A DNA stretch of 64,000 nucleotides, taken from positions 1,798,001 through 1,862,000 of the forward strand of contig NZ_CP109907.1 in assembly GCF_033097525.1 (NCBI RefSeq), given 5' to 3'. Each line of letters begins with the position of its first letter. The first letter of the stretch is position 1. The position numbers and the translations under genes were made by a program. This stretch comes from Sphingobacterium sp. UGAL515B_05. GTDB taxonomy: Bacteria > Bacteroidota > Bacteroidia > Sphingobacteriales > Sphingobacteriaceae. Positions 10,900-21,193 of the stretch are shown in pieces. The notes under the pieces were generated by a model that was not told the DNA's origin, did no database searches, and saw only the letters and a program-made list of their open reading frames with translations.

Positions 10900-11387
10900 A
10901 ATTCGATTTTATTTTTTTATACAATATTACAGTTTTTTCATTGGAATAAGTTGCTTTACCTTTCGAGAAAAGGGCTATTCACGGAGAATTCACCCCAAAT
11001 CAATGATTTGGTAACATTAAACCGATTGCATAAAATTCCTTTTTTCAACCGATCTATTTTTCCTCTTGCTTTGATAGCGACCAACTGGGCGATAAGCCCT
11101 AGACATCTTCGCCCTGCAAGCAGGGTGCTTGCGCGGTGCCTCAATAGTAAATCCACCTGAAAAAGGTGGACTCAACGTGGACTCAAGGTGGACTCATTGT
11201 GCTTGCAGTCCGAAGTTGGTATAACCTTATCTCAACTTTGGGCTCTCGCATTTTAAATGAAAAGTGCCGGAATTTTAATAACAGATCGGAGCGAAAGCCA
11301 ACGGACTCAAGCTATAGCCTAACAAAAGACTTTATCCACAAAAATTTCGTAAAGATGGCGCGATATAGCGAGATGCGCCAATAGGAA
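10900..11387. repeat. Structured intergenic element with hairpins and an 11-bp tandem repeat
   Basis: 488 bp without a convincing gene but dense in inverted repeats. CCCTGC/GCAGGG lies at 11112-11125. TCCACCT/AGGTGGA lies around 11154-11170. CCGAAGTTG and CAACTTTGG (one mismatch) lie at about 11210-11242. Between them an 11-bp unit GTGGACTCAA(n) is repeated three times at 11166-11198. Its G+C is higher than the usual gaps in this window. It may be a dispersed repeat or a structured RNA; only one copy is present here. Confidence 0.45.
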
Positions 11388-12635
11388 CTACTCGTAACGA
11401 AGCGCATCGACCGGATCCAGTTTAGATGCTTTTGAGGCCGGGTAATAACCTGACAGCATTCCGACCAATCCACAGACGGCAAAACCAAGTATAATTGCCC
11501 CCCAAGGTATAATAAACGATGTCCCGAGCTGTAGCGCCAGAATATTACCAATCAGGATACCAATAAATATCCCTGCGATCCCCCCCATCATACAGATCAC
11601 AATTGCTTCCATCAGAAATTGCTTGCGTATAACACTCGGCGTTGCACCGATTGCTTTGCGTATACCGATCTCTCGGGTACGTTCGGTAACAGAAACCAGC
11701 ATAATATTCATCAATCCGATTGAGGCTCCCACAAGGGTTATAAAAGCGATCACGACTGCTCCCAAAGTAACCATAGCCATATTTTGCATCAGCATCTGGG
11801 CAACCGCATCTGATTTGGTGATTTCAAAATCATTTGACTGCCGTGATGACAGTCCGCGAATATTTCGAAATACGATTGTCGCTTCTCCGATTGCTGCCTC
11901 CAATCGCATTGGATCATTCGACGATACGGTTATTACATAAGAGGGCTCTGTACCCTGCATCACAGCCCGGGCCTTGACCAGCGGAATAAAGCAGGCTCTA
12001 TCTCCACCCATACCCGCAGAAGAACCTTTACTTTTTAAGACTCCTATCACCAAATAGCGGATATTGTTAACAGTAATAAACTGTCCTATTGGATCAATAA
12101 TTTCGTTGAAAAGCATTTTACTCACTTCACTACCGATGATGATCACGCCACTACCTGTTTCTACCTCTCGCGTAGAAAAATTACGACCTTCACTGACAAC
12201 ATACCCTGATGTCTGCAGATAATTTTCATCGGTTCCGATCAGGCCGATATTGGGGTTTGTCTTTTTGGATTGAAATTTTGCGGTTGTATTCCAGCTCACA
12301 TTGGCACTAATTGATGTCAGTGCATTAAAGTGAAAATCCTGTCTGAATCTTGCAGATTGTGCGTAGGTGATATTAGCAAAGACTTTTGAGCGAGTGCCTT
12401 CATTGCCGATCCGAACATTCAACCCCCTGTTGCGGATGTTGAAGGAGTTTGATCCCATCGATGAAAAGGAATCTGTCAGTGAGTTTTTCATGGCATCGAT
12501 GGAGGTCAACACCCCTATTAACGCCATCATCCCTATGGCAATGATCAGTGCTGTTAAAAATGTCCGCAGCTTATTCCCTACAATAGACTGTAGCGCAAGC
12601 TTGACATTTTCAACATAAGACATTTTTACGGCCAT
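11388..12635 (-). CDS. MacB/FtsX-family ABC transporter permease
   Basis: 415 aa from the ATG at 12635. A longer frame to 12701 would start inside the stem of the upstream terminator, so it is rejected. Topology is typical: one N-terminal membrane segment (TFLTALIIAIGMMALIGVL), a periplasmic MacB_PCD-like core (about 60-280), then three membrane segments. The last part carries the FtsX signature TERTREIGIRKAIGAT and ends YPASKASKLDPVDALRYE. These permeases act with a cytoplasmic ATPase and often a membrane-fusion protein, neither of which is adjacent. Export or mechanotransduction is possible; the substrate is unknown. Confidence 0.88.
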   Translation of the reverse strand: MAVKMSYVENVKLALQSIVGNKLRTFLTALIIAIGMMALIGVLTSIDAMKNSLTDSFSSMGSNSFNIRNRGLNVRIGNEGTRSKVFANITYAQSARFRQDFHFNALTSISANVSWNTTAKFQSKKTNPNIGLIGTDENYLQTSGYVVSEGRNFSTREVETGSGVIIIGSEVSKMLFNEIIDPIGQFITVNNIRYLVIGVLKSKGSSAGMGGDRACFIPLVKARAVMQGTEPSYVITVSSNDPMRLEAAIGEATIVFRNIRGLSSRQSNDFEITKSDAVAQMLMQNMAMVTLGAVVIAFITLVGASIGLMNIMLVSVTERTREIGIRKAIGATPSVIRKQFLMEAIVICMMGGIAGIFIGILIGNILALQLGTSFIIPWGAIILGFAVCGLVGMLSGYYPASKASKLDPVDALRYE

Positions 12636-12688
12636 AGAGCTGGTATTTATAATTTGTAGGGATGAAAATACTGTAATTCCAGCACAAA

Positions 12689-12733
12689 ACCAAAAAGGCA
12701 ATTTACTTCGTAGAAATAAATTGCCTTTTTGGT
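12689..12733 (-). terminator. Long perfect hairpin, terminator of the DUF2147 gene
   Basis: A 17-bp perfect stem (12689-12705 with 12717-12733) around an 11-nt loop. It lies downstream of the DUF2147 gene and upstream of the permease, with the A/T tract inside the stem. Confidence 0.75.
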
Positions 12734-12789
12734 GGAACTAGACCAATCCATGCAAGCGGACTATGCTAATTTTGCGGTCATTTTCCTTC

Positions 12790-13215
12790 TTAATTGATTC
12801 TTTTCCAGGTCTCGGTCCGTCCAAGCAAGCTCACACCGACATAGCCTCTTATGTCGAGTTTATCCCCTTTTAAGGTCATCTTACAGCTATACGTTTTGCC
12901 CGACTTCGGATCATAGATCTTTCCATCAGCATAGGTATTGCCATCTTTATCAAAATTAGTCAGGATTTCGAGTCCTTGTACATTTCTGCTTTGGAGCGCT
13001 TTATCTGGATTCTTTATATCTTTCTTGGGCTGACCGGCTTCGTTATTTGGAAATTTCAGCCAATAGAGCTTGCCAAAAAACTTATCTCCTTTTTTGTAAA
13101 TTTCAACACGACCTTCACCGCTTGGGTTTTCCCACTTTCCGATGATAGGATCTGTTTGTGCAAATAATGCCACTGTGGTAAATAGCATTATAAATGACAT
13201 CATAATTTTCTTCAT
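12790..13215 (-). CDS. Secreted DUF2147 protein
   Basis: 141 aa with a signal peptide ending VALFAQ. The mature part begins DPIIGKWENPSGEGRVEIYKK, includes GKLYWLKFPNN and GKIYDPKSGKTYSCKMTLKG, and ends GRTETWKRIN. This is the full DUF2147 beta-barrel pattern, a lipocalin-like fold common in Bacteroidota. The molecular function of the family is not established. Monocistronic, with its own terminator. Confidence 0.88.
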   Translation of the reverse strand: MKKIMMSFIMLFTTVALFAQTDPIIGKWENPSGEGRVEIYKKGDKFFGKLYWLKFPNNEAGQPKKDIKNPDKALQSRNVQGLEILTNFDKDGNTYADGKIYDPKSGKTYSCKMTLKGDKLDIRGYVGVSLLGRTETWKRIN

Positions 13216-13537
13216 GGGTCTATTATTTTATGAACTTAATTCTTTCCATTTTTCACGTTATTGTCTATCTGACCGTTCGTTCAAACGCCTCAGCAAGCAC
13301 CTCTTGGCAACACTTCCCCGACAGCAGCAGTCGCCCTACTTAACAAGCATAATGACTGACAACCAAACGACAAGAGCAACATAACTTCTGAATAAATATA
13401 CAAAATATTTACTATGCTTGCATATATTTTATTTCAAAATACTGGTCCTTCCCGATCAGACAGCCCCTAATAATTCACATTGAAGGCTGCTCCAAGCCCA
13501 TTTTTCCAAAAGACTTAAATTCAAAATCTAAACAAAG
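13216..13537. other. Intergenic region, no gene seen
   Basis: The spacer between the divergent DUF2147 and holin-like genes. No RNA gene or repeat was recognised apart from the promoter-like element at its right end. Confidence 0.5.
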
Positions 13538-13538
13538 T

Positions 13539-13556
13539 TTGGCATCGGGTTTGCAC
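13539..13556 (+). promoter_or_regulatory. Putative sigma-54 (-24/-12) promoter
   Basis: TTTGGCATCGGGTTTGCA carries GG at 13541-13542 and GC at 13553-13554, separated by exactly 10 bp, fitting TGGCAC-N5-TTGCA. Transcription would start near 13566, about 40 bp before the holin-like ATG. No enhancer site was identified. Confidence 0.45.
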
Positions 13557-13607
13557 GATAGTTATTATATTATTACTTTATTTACTCTTTATAAATTAGC
13601 ACATATT

Positions 13608-13949
13608 ATGAAATTTATTATTAGTCTTTTACTTACTGGTGTGGTCGTCGCTGTTGCGTGCTGGATTGTCCCCGGCGCTCATGTTGCTGGATTCGGTTGG
13701 GCTATCGTTACAGGGCTCGTCATTGGATTTGTCAATGCGACTGTGGGATCGATTTTAAGGTTATTTACGTTCCCGTTGAATTGGCTTACCCTCGGCCTGG
13801 TTTCCTTTATTATTACCGTATTGATGGTCTTGTTGTCTGATTCGCTCCTCGGTTCGAAATTTGATGTCGATGGATTCTGGACTGCAGCGCTGTTTGCTAT
13901 TGTTGTCGCCATATTGGAAATGATCATTGGCAGTACTTCAAAAGATTAG
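13608..13949 (+). CDS. Phage holin family 4 superfamily (DUF360-like) membrane protein
   Basis: 113 aa from the ATG at 13608. The in-frame upstream extension to 13539 is A+T-rich leader and would overlap the promoter. Four hydrophobic segments span nearly the whole protein. The landmarks are IVPGAHVAGFGWAIVTGLVIGFVNATVGSILRL and FPLNWLTLGLVSFIIT, the hallmark of the 4-TMS holin-like family PF04020. In chromosomal settings like this the family is not tied to a prophage and its function is unknown. Monocistronic. Confidence 0.85.
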   Translation: MKFIISLLLTGVVVAVACWIVPGAHVAGFGWAIVTGLVIGFVNATVGSILRLFTFPLNWLTLGLVSFIITVLMVLLSDSLLGSKFDVDGFWTAALFAIVVAILEMIIGSTSKD

Positions 13950-13973
13950 AAATACATTCATAAAATAGCAGCG

Positions 13974-14006
13974 GGCGTCCACATCAATACATGTGGACGC
14001 CTTTTC
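13974..14006 (+). terminator. Terminator of the holin-like gene
   Basis: An 11-bp perfect stem (13974-13984 with 13991-14001), a 6-nt loop and a short T run, 25 bp past the stop codon. Confidence 0.88.
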
Positions 14007-14103
14007 ATTGCTCAGCGATTGTCCCCTTCCTTGCTGGCATCATCTTCCCTTGTTGACATCACCTGTCGTTTGAAAAATAGATTGTTTACTGTTCCAATTC
14101 CTT

Positions 14104-14129
14104 TAAAATAATCGTCTAAAATAATCGTC
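14104..14129. repeat. Exact 13-bp tandem duplication upstream of the metal ATPase
   Basis: TAAAATAATCGTC occurs twice head to tail (14104-14116 and 14117-14129), 84 bp before the P-type ATPase start. It could be a direct-repeat operator or a simple duplication. Confidence 0.6.
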
Positions 14130-14212
14130 CTTATGGGTGATTTTCTCCTCATTTTCCTCGCTTTTCACAGCAGAATTCGCTAAATTTAATTCTTTAAAAG
14201 AACCGCTGATAT

Positions 14213-16129
14213 ATGTGTGAACACAACCACGAGCATAGCCATGACACACAGGAGCACTGTCATTCGACAAAGAATCGCCCTTGGTGGATCGCTCAAAGTA
14301 AGCTCATTATAGCTCTATTCATCCTACTTACGTTGCTCCTATTGAAATATGCTTTTAAGATCAGCCTTCCCTTTGGCATCAACTTGACCGTAAATAGCAT
14401 CGCCTATCTTCTCGCCGGTATCCCCGTTATTCAAATGGCATTCCGTAAGGCAAGCCGTGGCGATATTTTCAATGAGTTCTTTTTGATGACGGTAGCGACC
14501 TTGGGTGCTTTCGCCATTGGAGAATTTGAAGAGGGCGTCGCTGTAATGGTGTTCTATCAAATCGGAGAATGGTTTCAGGATACTGCCGTCGACAATGCCA
14601 AGAAATCAATCAAATCCTTATTGGATATCCGCCCTGACACAGTAACGGTCATACGGAATGGGCAACAAGATCAGGTAAATCCAAAAACTGTCACAATTGG
14701 CGAAACTATCCTTGTAAAAGCTGGAGAAAAAGTGGCTTTGGACGGCAAACTTAAAACGGAGAAAGCGGCATTTAACACTGCTGCTTTGACTGGGGAGAGT
14801 AAACCCGATACAAAATATTCTGGTGATGCTGTTTTTGCAGGTATGATCAACTTGGAAACAGTTGTTGAAATCGAGGTATCCAGCGTATTTGAAGACAGCA
14901 AGTTGAGCAAAATTCTCGAAATGGTTCAGGACGCCACGGCACGAAAATCCAAAACACAATTGTTTATCGCCAGATTTGCTAAGATATATGTTCCTATTAT
15001 TTTCGGCCTTGCGCTTTTAGTTCTTATTGTACCCCTATTTTTTGTTCATGACTATAGTTTTAAGGACTGGTTCTACCGGAGTTTAGTCTTCCTGGTGATC
15101 AGCTGCCCCTGCGCCCTGGTCGTTTCTATTCCCCTGGGTTATTTTGGTGGTATAGGCTTAGCGTCCCGAAATGGCATATTATTTAAGGGCGGGAACTTCC
15201 TCGATGCCATTACCACGGTCGATACCGTTGTTATGGATAAAACGGGCACGCTTACAGCCGGTGTCTTTGAGGTAACGGAAGTTTTTGCCGTCAATGGAGA
15301 TCGAGAGGAATTACTGAACTATGCGAAAGCCATTGAGGCACATTCAACACACCCCATTGCAAAGGCGATCGCCAGTTATCATCCCGGCAGTGCCGCATTG
15401 CAAGCTGAGAAAATCCAGGAAATAGCAGGCCACGGACTTTTCGCCACTGTTAACGGAAAGCCCACACTCGCGGGCAACAGTAAATTACTGGACAAATTCG
15501 ATATTGGCTATCCGGCAGATCTAAGGCAAATGGCCTACTCCATAGTATTACTTGCCATCGAAGGTCAATATGCGGGTTATATTACTGTTGCAGATCGAAT
15601 TAAACCAGATGCCAGGACTGTGATCCAAGCCATGCATGCTCAAGGTTTGTATACAGTCATGTTATCTGGAGATAAAACAGCGGTGGTGGATGAAGTCGCC
15701 AAAGAACTTGGACTCGACAAAGCCTATGGCGATCTTCTTCCTGAGGATAAAGTAAGCCATGTACAGCAGCTGATTGACCAAGGACGCCGCGTTGCCTTTG
15801 CCGGCGATGGCGTAAACGATGCCCCTGTAGTTGCCTTAGCACATGTAGGTATTGCTATGGGTGGACTGGGAGCTGATGCAACCATTGAAACTGCTGATGT
15901 TGTGATCCAAAACGATGAGCCCCACAAGATCCTTTCTGCTATAAAAATCGGTAAAATAACCCGAAGCATTGTCTGGCAGAACGTCATCCTGGCGATGGGA
16001 ATAAAAATCATTGTGTTGATCTTGGGCGCCGGAGGTATTGCAACACTATGGGAAGCAGTCATTGCTGATGTGGGGGTAGCTCTTCTGGCGATTTTAAATG
16101 CCATTCGGATCCAGCATAAAAAAGTCTGA
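14213..16129 (+). CDS. Zn/Cd/Pb-exporting P1B-type ATPase
   Basis: 638 aa. The N-terminus has no HMA domain but a His-rich metal-binding tail (residues 3-18). Core motifs: TGES in the actuator domain, the membrane CPC (C298-P299-C300), DKTGTLT with phosphorylated D342, HP in STHPIAKAI, and GDGVNDAP. A Lys in the penultimate membrane helix (MGIKIIVLIL) and an Asp in the last (IADVGVALLAILNAIR) match the P1B-2 ZntA group rather than copper pumps. It should export divalent Zn, Cd or Pb to the periplasm. No metal regulator gene is adjacent; the 13-bp direct repeat upstream is the only regulatory hint. Confidence 0.93.
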   Translation: MCEHNHEHSHDTQEHCHSTKNRPWWIAQSKLIIALFILLTLLLLKYAFKISLPFGINLTVNSIAYLLAGIPVIQMAFRKASRGDIFNEFFLMTVATLGAFAIGEFEEGVAVMVFYQIGEWFQDTAVDNAKKSIKSLLDIRPDTVTVIRNGQQDQVNPKTVTIGETILVKAGEKVALDGKLKTEKAAFNTAALTGESKPDTKYSGDAVFAGMINLETVVEIEVSSVFEDSKLSKILEMVQDATARKSKTQLFIARFAKIYVPIIFGLALLVLIVPLFFVHDYSFKDWFYRSLVFLVISCPCALVVSIPLGYFGGIGLASRNGILFKGGNFLDAITTVDTVVMDKTGTLTAGVFEVTEVFAVNGDREELLNYAKAIEAHSTHPIAKAIASYHPGSAALQAEKIQEIAGHGLFATVNGKPTLAGNSKLLDKFDIGYPADLRQMAYSIVLLAIEGQYAGYITVADRIKPDARTVIQAMHAQGLYTVMLSGDKTAVVDEVAKELGLDKAYGDLLPEDKVSHVQQLIDQGRRVAFAGDGVNDAPVVALAHVGIAMGGLGADATIETADVVIQNDEPHKILSAIKIGKITRSIVWQNVILAMGIKIIVLILGAGGIATLWEAVIADVGVALLAILNAIRIQHKKV

Positions 16130-16156
16130 ATAAAGACGATTATTCAAACCCCAAAA

Positions 16157-16197
16157 AGCACTGCCCCCAAAAAGTGAGATACTTTCTGAGGGCAGTC
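16157..16197 (+). terminator. Imperfect hairpin after the P-type ATPase
   Basis: ACTGCCC and GGGCAGT arms enclose a second inner pairing (AAAAGT/ACTTTC). A second small hairpin (GGATCT/AGATCC) lies near 16210-16226. It probably separates the convergent ATPase and pgi transcripts, but the T run is weak. Confidence 0.5.
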
Positions 16198-16237
16198 CTG
16201 TTGTATAAAGGATCTCTTTTAGATCCTAGTTAGAAAT

Positions 16238-17953
<1,716 letters not shown>

Positions 17954-18126
17954 TCAGTATTTCATTGTTACACATCGTGTAGCTCCTTAAATGAAGGTTT
18001 ATTCCGTTGACAATACCAAAACTAAAAAAAAAAGGTCAAATTATCCCTATTGGGCAATCTATATTGGGCGCGAAGTTATTCGATAGAAGCACGAATTTGT
18101 TAATTAAAATTTCTACTTTAGCAGCT

Positions 18127-19210
18127 ATGACAAAAGAACAAATTCAAGACTTGAGGGATCGTGTTACTTCCCTGAGGAGGCATCTTTGACATCGATGCAC
18201 GCAAAGAAGAAATAGAAAGAGATCAAGCTATTACGCTTGAAGCAAGTTTTTGGGATGATTCCAAAACTGCAGAGAAAATACTCTTGGCCATAAAAAACCA
18301 AAAGGTATGGACAGACCACTTCGACGAAGTTGCAGCGGCGGTTGAAGACGCCTATGTCATGTATGAATTCTTCCAATCTGGCGACGCAAATGAAAAGGAA
18401 GTGGACGACCAATATAAACTAGCGCTAGAGAAAGTCGAAGAGCTCGAATTCAAAAACATGCTTAGCGCCGAAGAAGATCAGCTGGATGCAATTTTACAGA
18501 TTACAGCTGGTGCCGGGGGGACTGAAAGTTGTGACTGGGCTGCCATGCTGATGCGTATGTATATTATGTGGGGCGAAAAAAATGGGTATAAAGTGACCGA
18601 ACAAGATTCGCAGGAAGGTGATGTTGCAGGCATTAAGAGTGTAACTTTACAGATATCAGGCGATTTTGCTTATGGCTACCTTAAGGGAGAAAACGGTGTA
18701 CACAGGCTCGTTCGGATTTCTCCGTTTGATTCCAATGCAAAACGCCATACCTCCTTCGCGTCTGTTTATGTCTATCCCTTGATTGATGATAATATTGAGA
18801 TTGATGTGAAGGATTCCGAAATCGAGTGGGATACTTTCCGATCAGGTGGTGCAGGTGGTCAGAACGTAAATAAGGTGGAAACAGCTGTTCGATTACATCA
18901 CAAACCTACTGGCATTATTATTAAAAATCAGGAATCCAGATCGCAATTACAAAACAAAGAAAATGCGATGCGCTTATTGAAATCGCAGTTATATGAGATT
19001 GAAATGCGTAAACGCCAGGAAGCTACCGCTGCTATTGAAGGAAACAAAAAGAAAATAGAATGGGGATCCCAAATTCGAAATTATGTCCTACATCCTTACA
19101 AGTTAATTAAAGATCTACGGACCAATTACGAAACATCCAATACACAAGCTGTCCTGGACGGTGATCTGAATGATTTTCTAAAAAATTATCTGATGGAATT
19201 TGGCGGATAA
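18127..19210 (+). CDS. prfB: Peptide chain release factor 2 with programmed +1 frameshift
   Basis: The gene starts at ATG 18127, reads 20 codons to CTT (18184-18186), meets an in-frame UGA (18187-18189), and continues in the +1 frame from GAC at 18188 to the stop at 19210: 20 + 340 = 360 aa. The slip site is the classic CTT-TGA-C, preceded by an internal Shine-Dalgarno-like AGGAGG (18175-18180). RF2 hallmarks follow: the stop-codon-reading tripeptide SPF in [12 protein letters not shown], and the peptidyl-hydrolysis GGQ in [22 protein letters not shown]2 terminates at UGA and UAA and controls its own level through this frameshift. A terminator follows. Confidence 0.97.
18175..18190 (+). promoter_or_regulatory. 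prfB autoregulatory frameshift signal
   Basis: AGGAGG at 18175-18180, 3-nt spacing, then CTTTGAC (18184-18190). The UGA is in frame with the N-terminal 20 codons, and the rest of RF2 lies in the +1 frame. Confidence 0.96.
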
Positions 19211-19238
19211 AGACGATTTAGAAACTCAATCATAGTGT

Positions 19239-19271
19239 AGACGCTCTCTTTTGGGAGCGTCTTTTTTTTTC
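19239..19271 (+). terminator. Terminator of prfB
   Basis: 8-bp stem (19239-19246 with 19255-19262) followed by a run of T. Confidence 0.9.
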
Positions 19272-19663
19272 TCCATCCCTTGCATTGTTTTATTTGGTTT
19301 CAGCCGAATTCTTCACCTGACCGATTGCCCCCTTTCCTACACAGTTTGTCACAAAAATTGTCAATTTCTCTTAACAATCAGCAGGCAAATGTTAAAAAAC
19401 CTTAAAAGTCTACTGCCCATATCGTTATTATATTTTAATCGATTTTTATTACAAAATAAAATTAAAACGCTGAAAAAGAACAACTTACTTAGTATTAATT
19501 TGTATCAAGAACGTTACAATTTGAGCAATGGGGTCATTTTTGGCACAAAATAAAGGCATGTCTTTTGCGTTTATGCAATCGTAATATTTTCATTACAAAT
19601 GATACCGATTGCGGTATCGATTAAATATAGAATGAACGAATGTATATCTAAAATAGAACGGTT
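19272..19663. other. A+T-rich leader region of the glycosyltransferase gene
   Basis: About 390 bp with no credible gene. It should hold the promoter and a long 5' leader of the gene at 19664. No riboswitch or RNA family was recognised. Confidence 0.4.
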
Positions 19664-21109
19664 ATGAATTACATGAAAGAAAACTCGATCGTATCCAAGC
19701 AGATGACCAAACAATGGAAGCCTGCTGTATATGATGTAAATGCAGGAGAAAAGCGATCTGATCATACAGTGAGCAAAAACGAGGAAAGCAACTTTGGTCC
19801 AAAAGAATATGGTATTTTTGGAGCGACTTTTTTTATACTATTTGCGTCTGTTTTTGGCGTATACATGCTTCAGCCTGATTTTGATGCGTTACGTTTCCAA
19901 CGTTTGGACAGCATCGGCGGAACATTTTTGATCGCCTTAGGTATATTTTTAGCGGCTATTGCCATCAGTTTTTTGATTTTTTTGATTGTACTTCACCGTA
20001 AATATAAGCCCATTGCTTCTGTATCGGACGATGAGTTACCTACTTGTACGATTATTGTTCCGGCATATAACGAAGGACAGTTAGTCTATGATACCTTACA
20101 TAGTTTGGCTAGCAGCGATTATCCGGAGAAGAAACTTCAGATCATTGCTATTGACGACGGTAGTAAGGACAATACCTTTGCCTGGATACAACGTGCCAAA
20201 ATGGAATTGGGCGATCGTGTTGAAATTTATCAGCAGCCCAAGAATATGGGTAAGAGACATGCTTTGTACCGTGGATTTAAATTAGGTACGGGAGAAATCT
20301 TTATTACGGTTGATAGTGATTCTATTGTACGGAAGGATACCATACGTAATATGGCGAGTCCTTTTGTAACAAACAAGGAATGTGGAGCAGTTGCGGGTAA
20401 CGTGCGTGTTTTGAATACTAAAAAAGCGATTATACCCCGTATGTTGAATGTTAGCTTCGTATTCAGCTTTGAGTTTGTACGTTCTGCGCAAAGTATGTTG
20501 GGCACGGTCATGTGTACACCAGGAGCTTTGTCCGGCTATCGCAAAGAGGCTGTCATGAACTGTTTGGAGGATTGGATCAACCAGACTTTTATGGGGCAAC
20601 CGTCTGATATCGGTGAAGATCGCGCGATGACCAATATGATCCTAAAACAAGGTTATCATGTGTTATTTCAATCCAATGCATACGTTTATACCGACACTCC
20701 TGTACGTTACAAAAATCTGTACAAGATGTTTATCCGTTGGGAACGGAGCAACGTGCGCGAAAATATCGCAATGAGTAAATTTGCGTTTAAGAATTTCCGT
20801 CAAGGACCTAAATGGGGAGCCCGTATCTTATTGCTTATGCAATGGAAAAAAGTATTATTGTCTTACCCAATGATGTTATTGATGCTATGGACAGTATTTC
20901 ATTATCCATTGATGTTCTTAAGCTCAACGTTGGTCGGTATCTTAATATTTTCCAGCATTCAGGCCTATTTCTTTGCTTCGAAAAACTCCGACGCCAAAGA
21001 AGCTTTCTGGGCTTATAGTTACAGTATATTTTATGCCTTCAGTTTATTTTGGATTACACCTTATGCCATTGCAACAGCTGGACGCAGAGGTTGGTTGACA
21101 AGGGGTTAA
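19664..21109 (+). CDS. Membrane family-2 glycosyltransferase (hyaluronan synthase/NodC/BcsA-like)
   Basis: 481 aa. Two membrane segments lie before the catalytic domain (about residues 50-70 and 80-110) and at least three after it (about 385-475). The GT2 domain has TIIVPAYNEG, the UDP-binding AIDDGSKDNT, the metal-binding DSDS (TVDSDSIV) and the catalytic-base GEDRAMT. The terminal motif that normally reads QxxRW is MFIRWERSNVREN here, keeping RW but with Met where Gln usually sits. Such processive enzymes build beta-linked polysaccharides and pass them through the membrane; the polymer is not predictable. Monocistronic, with a strong terminator after it. Confidence 0.85.
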   Translation: MNYMKENSIVSKQMTKQWKPAVYDVNAGEKRSDHTVSKNEESNFGPKEYGIFGATFFILFASVFGVYMLQPDFDALRFQRLDSIGGTFLIALGIFLAAIAISFLIFLIVLHRKYKPIASVSDDELPTCTIIVPAYNEGQLVYDTLHSLASSDYPEKKLQIIAIDDGSKDNTFAWIQRAKMELGDRVEIYQQPKNMGKRHALYRGFKLGTGEIFITVDSDSIVRKDTIRNMASPFVTNKECGAVAGNVRVLNTKKAIIPRMLNVSFVFSFEFVRSAQSMLGTVMCTPGALSGYRKEAVMNCLEDWINQTFMGQPSDIGEDRAMTNMILKQGYHVLFQSNAYVYTDTPVRYKNLYKMFIRWERSNVRENIAMSKFAFKNFRQGPKWGARILLLMQWKKVLLSYPMMLLMLWTVFHYPLMFLSSTLVGILIFSSIQAYFFASKNSDAKEAFWAYSYSIFYAFSLFWITPYAIATAGRRGWLTRG

Positions 21110-21124
21110 AATGATAAGACCACG

Positions 21125-21179
21125 CGGCGGTTTTCATGTTACTTTCTATGATATGTAACAGGAAAACCGCCGTTTTTTT
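21125..21179 (+). terminator. Terminator of the glycosyltransferase gene
   Basis: An 11-bp stem (21125-21135 with 21162-21172) extended by a near-perfect inner pairing, followed by seven T. Confidence 0.92.
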
Positions 21180-21193
21180 ATATTAAAAATCCA

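Noticed and set aside
10956-11156. 66-aa frame on the minus strand between kbl and the permease
   Set aside because: It coincides with hairpin-rich repeat DNA, has no recognisable family or start context, and is better explained as part of the structured element.
13608-13949. Prophage holin implying a prophage
   Set aside because: No other phage gene is nearby, and the family is widespread as a chromosomal membrane protein.
18284-19210. prfB starting at the internal ATG 18284 (308 aa)
   Set aside because: It lacks the RF2 N-terminal domain, which is encoded upstream across the programmed frameshift at 18187.
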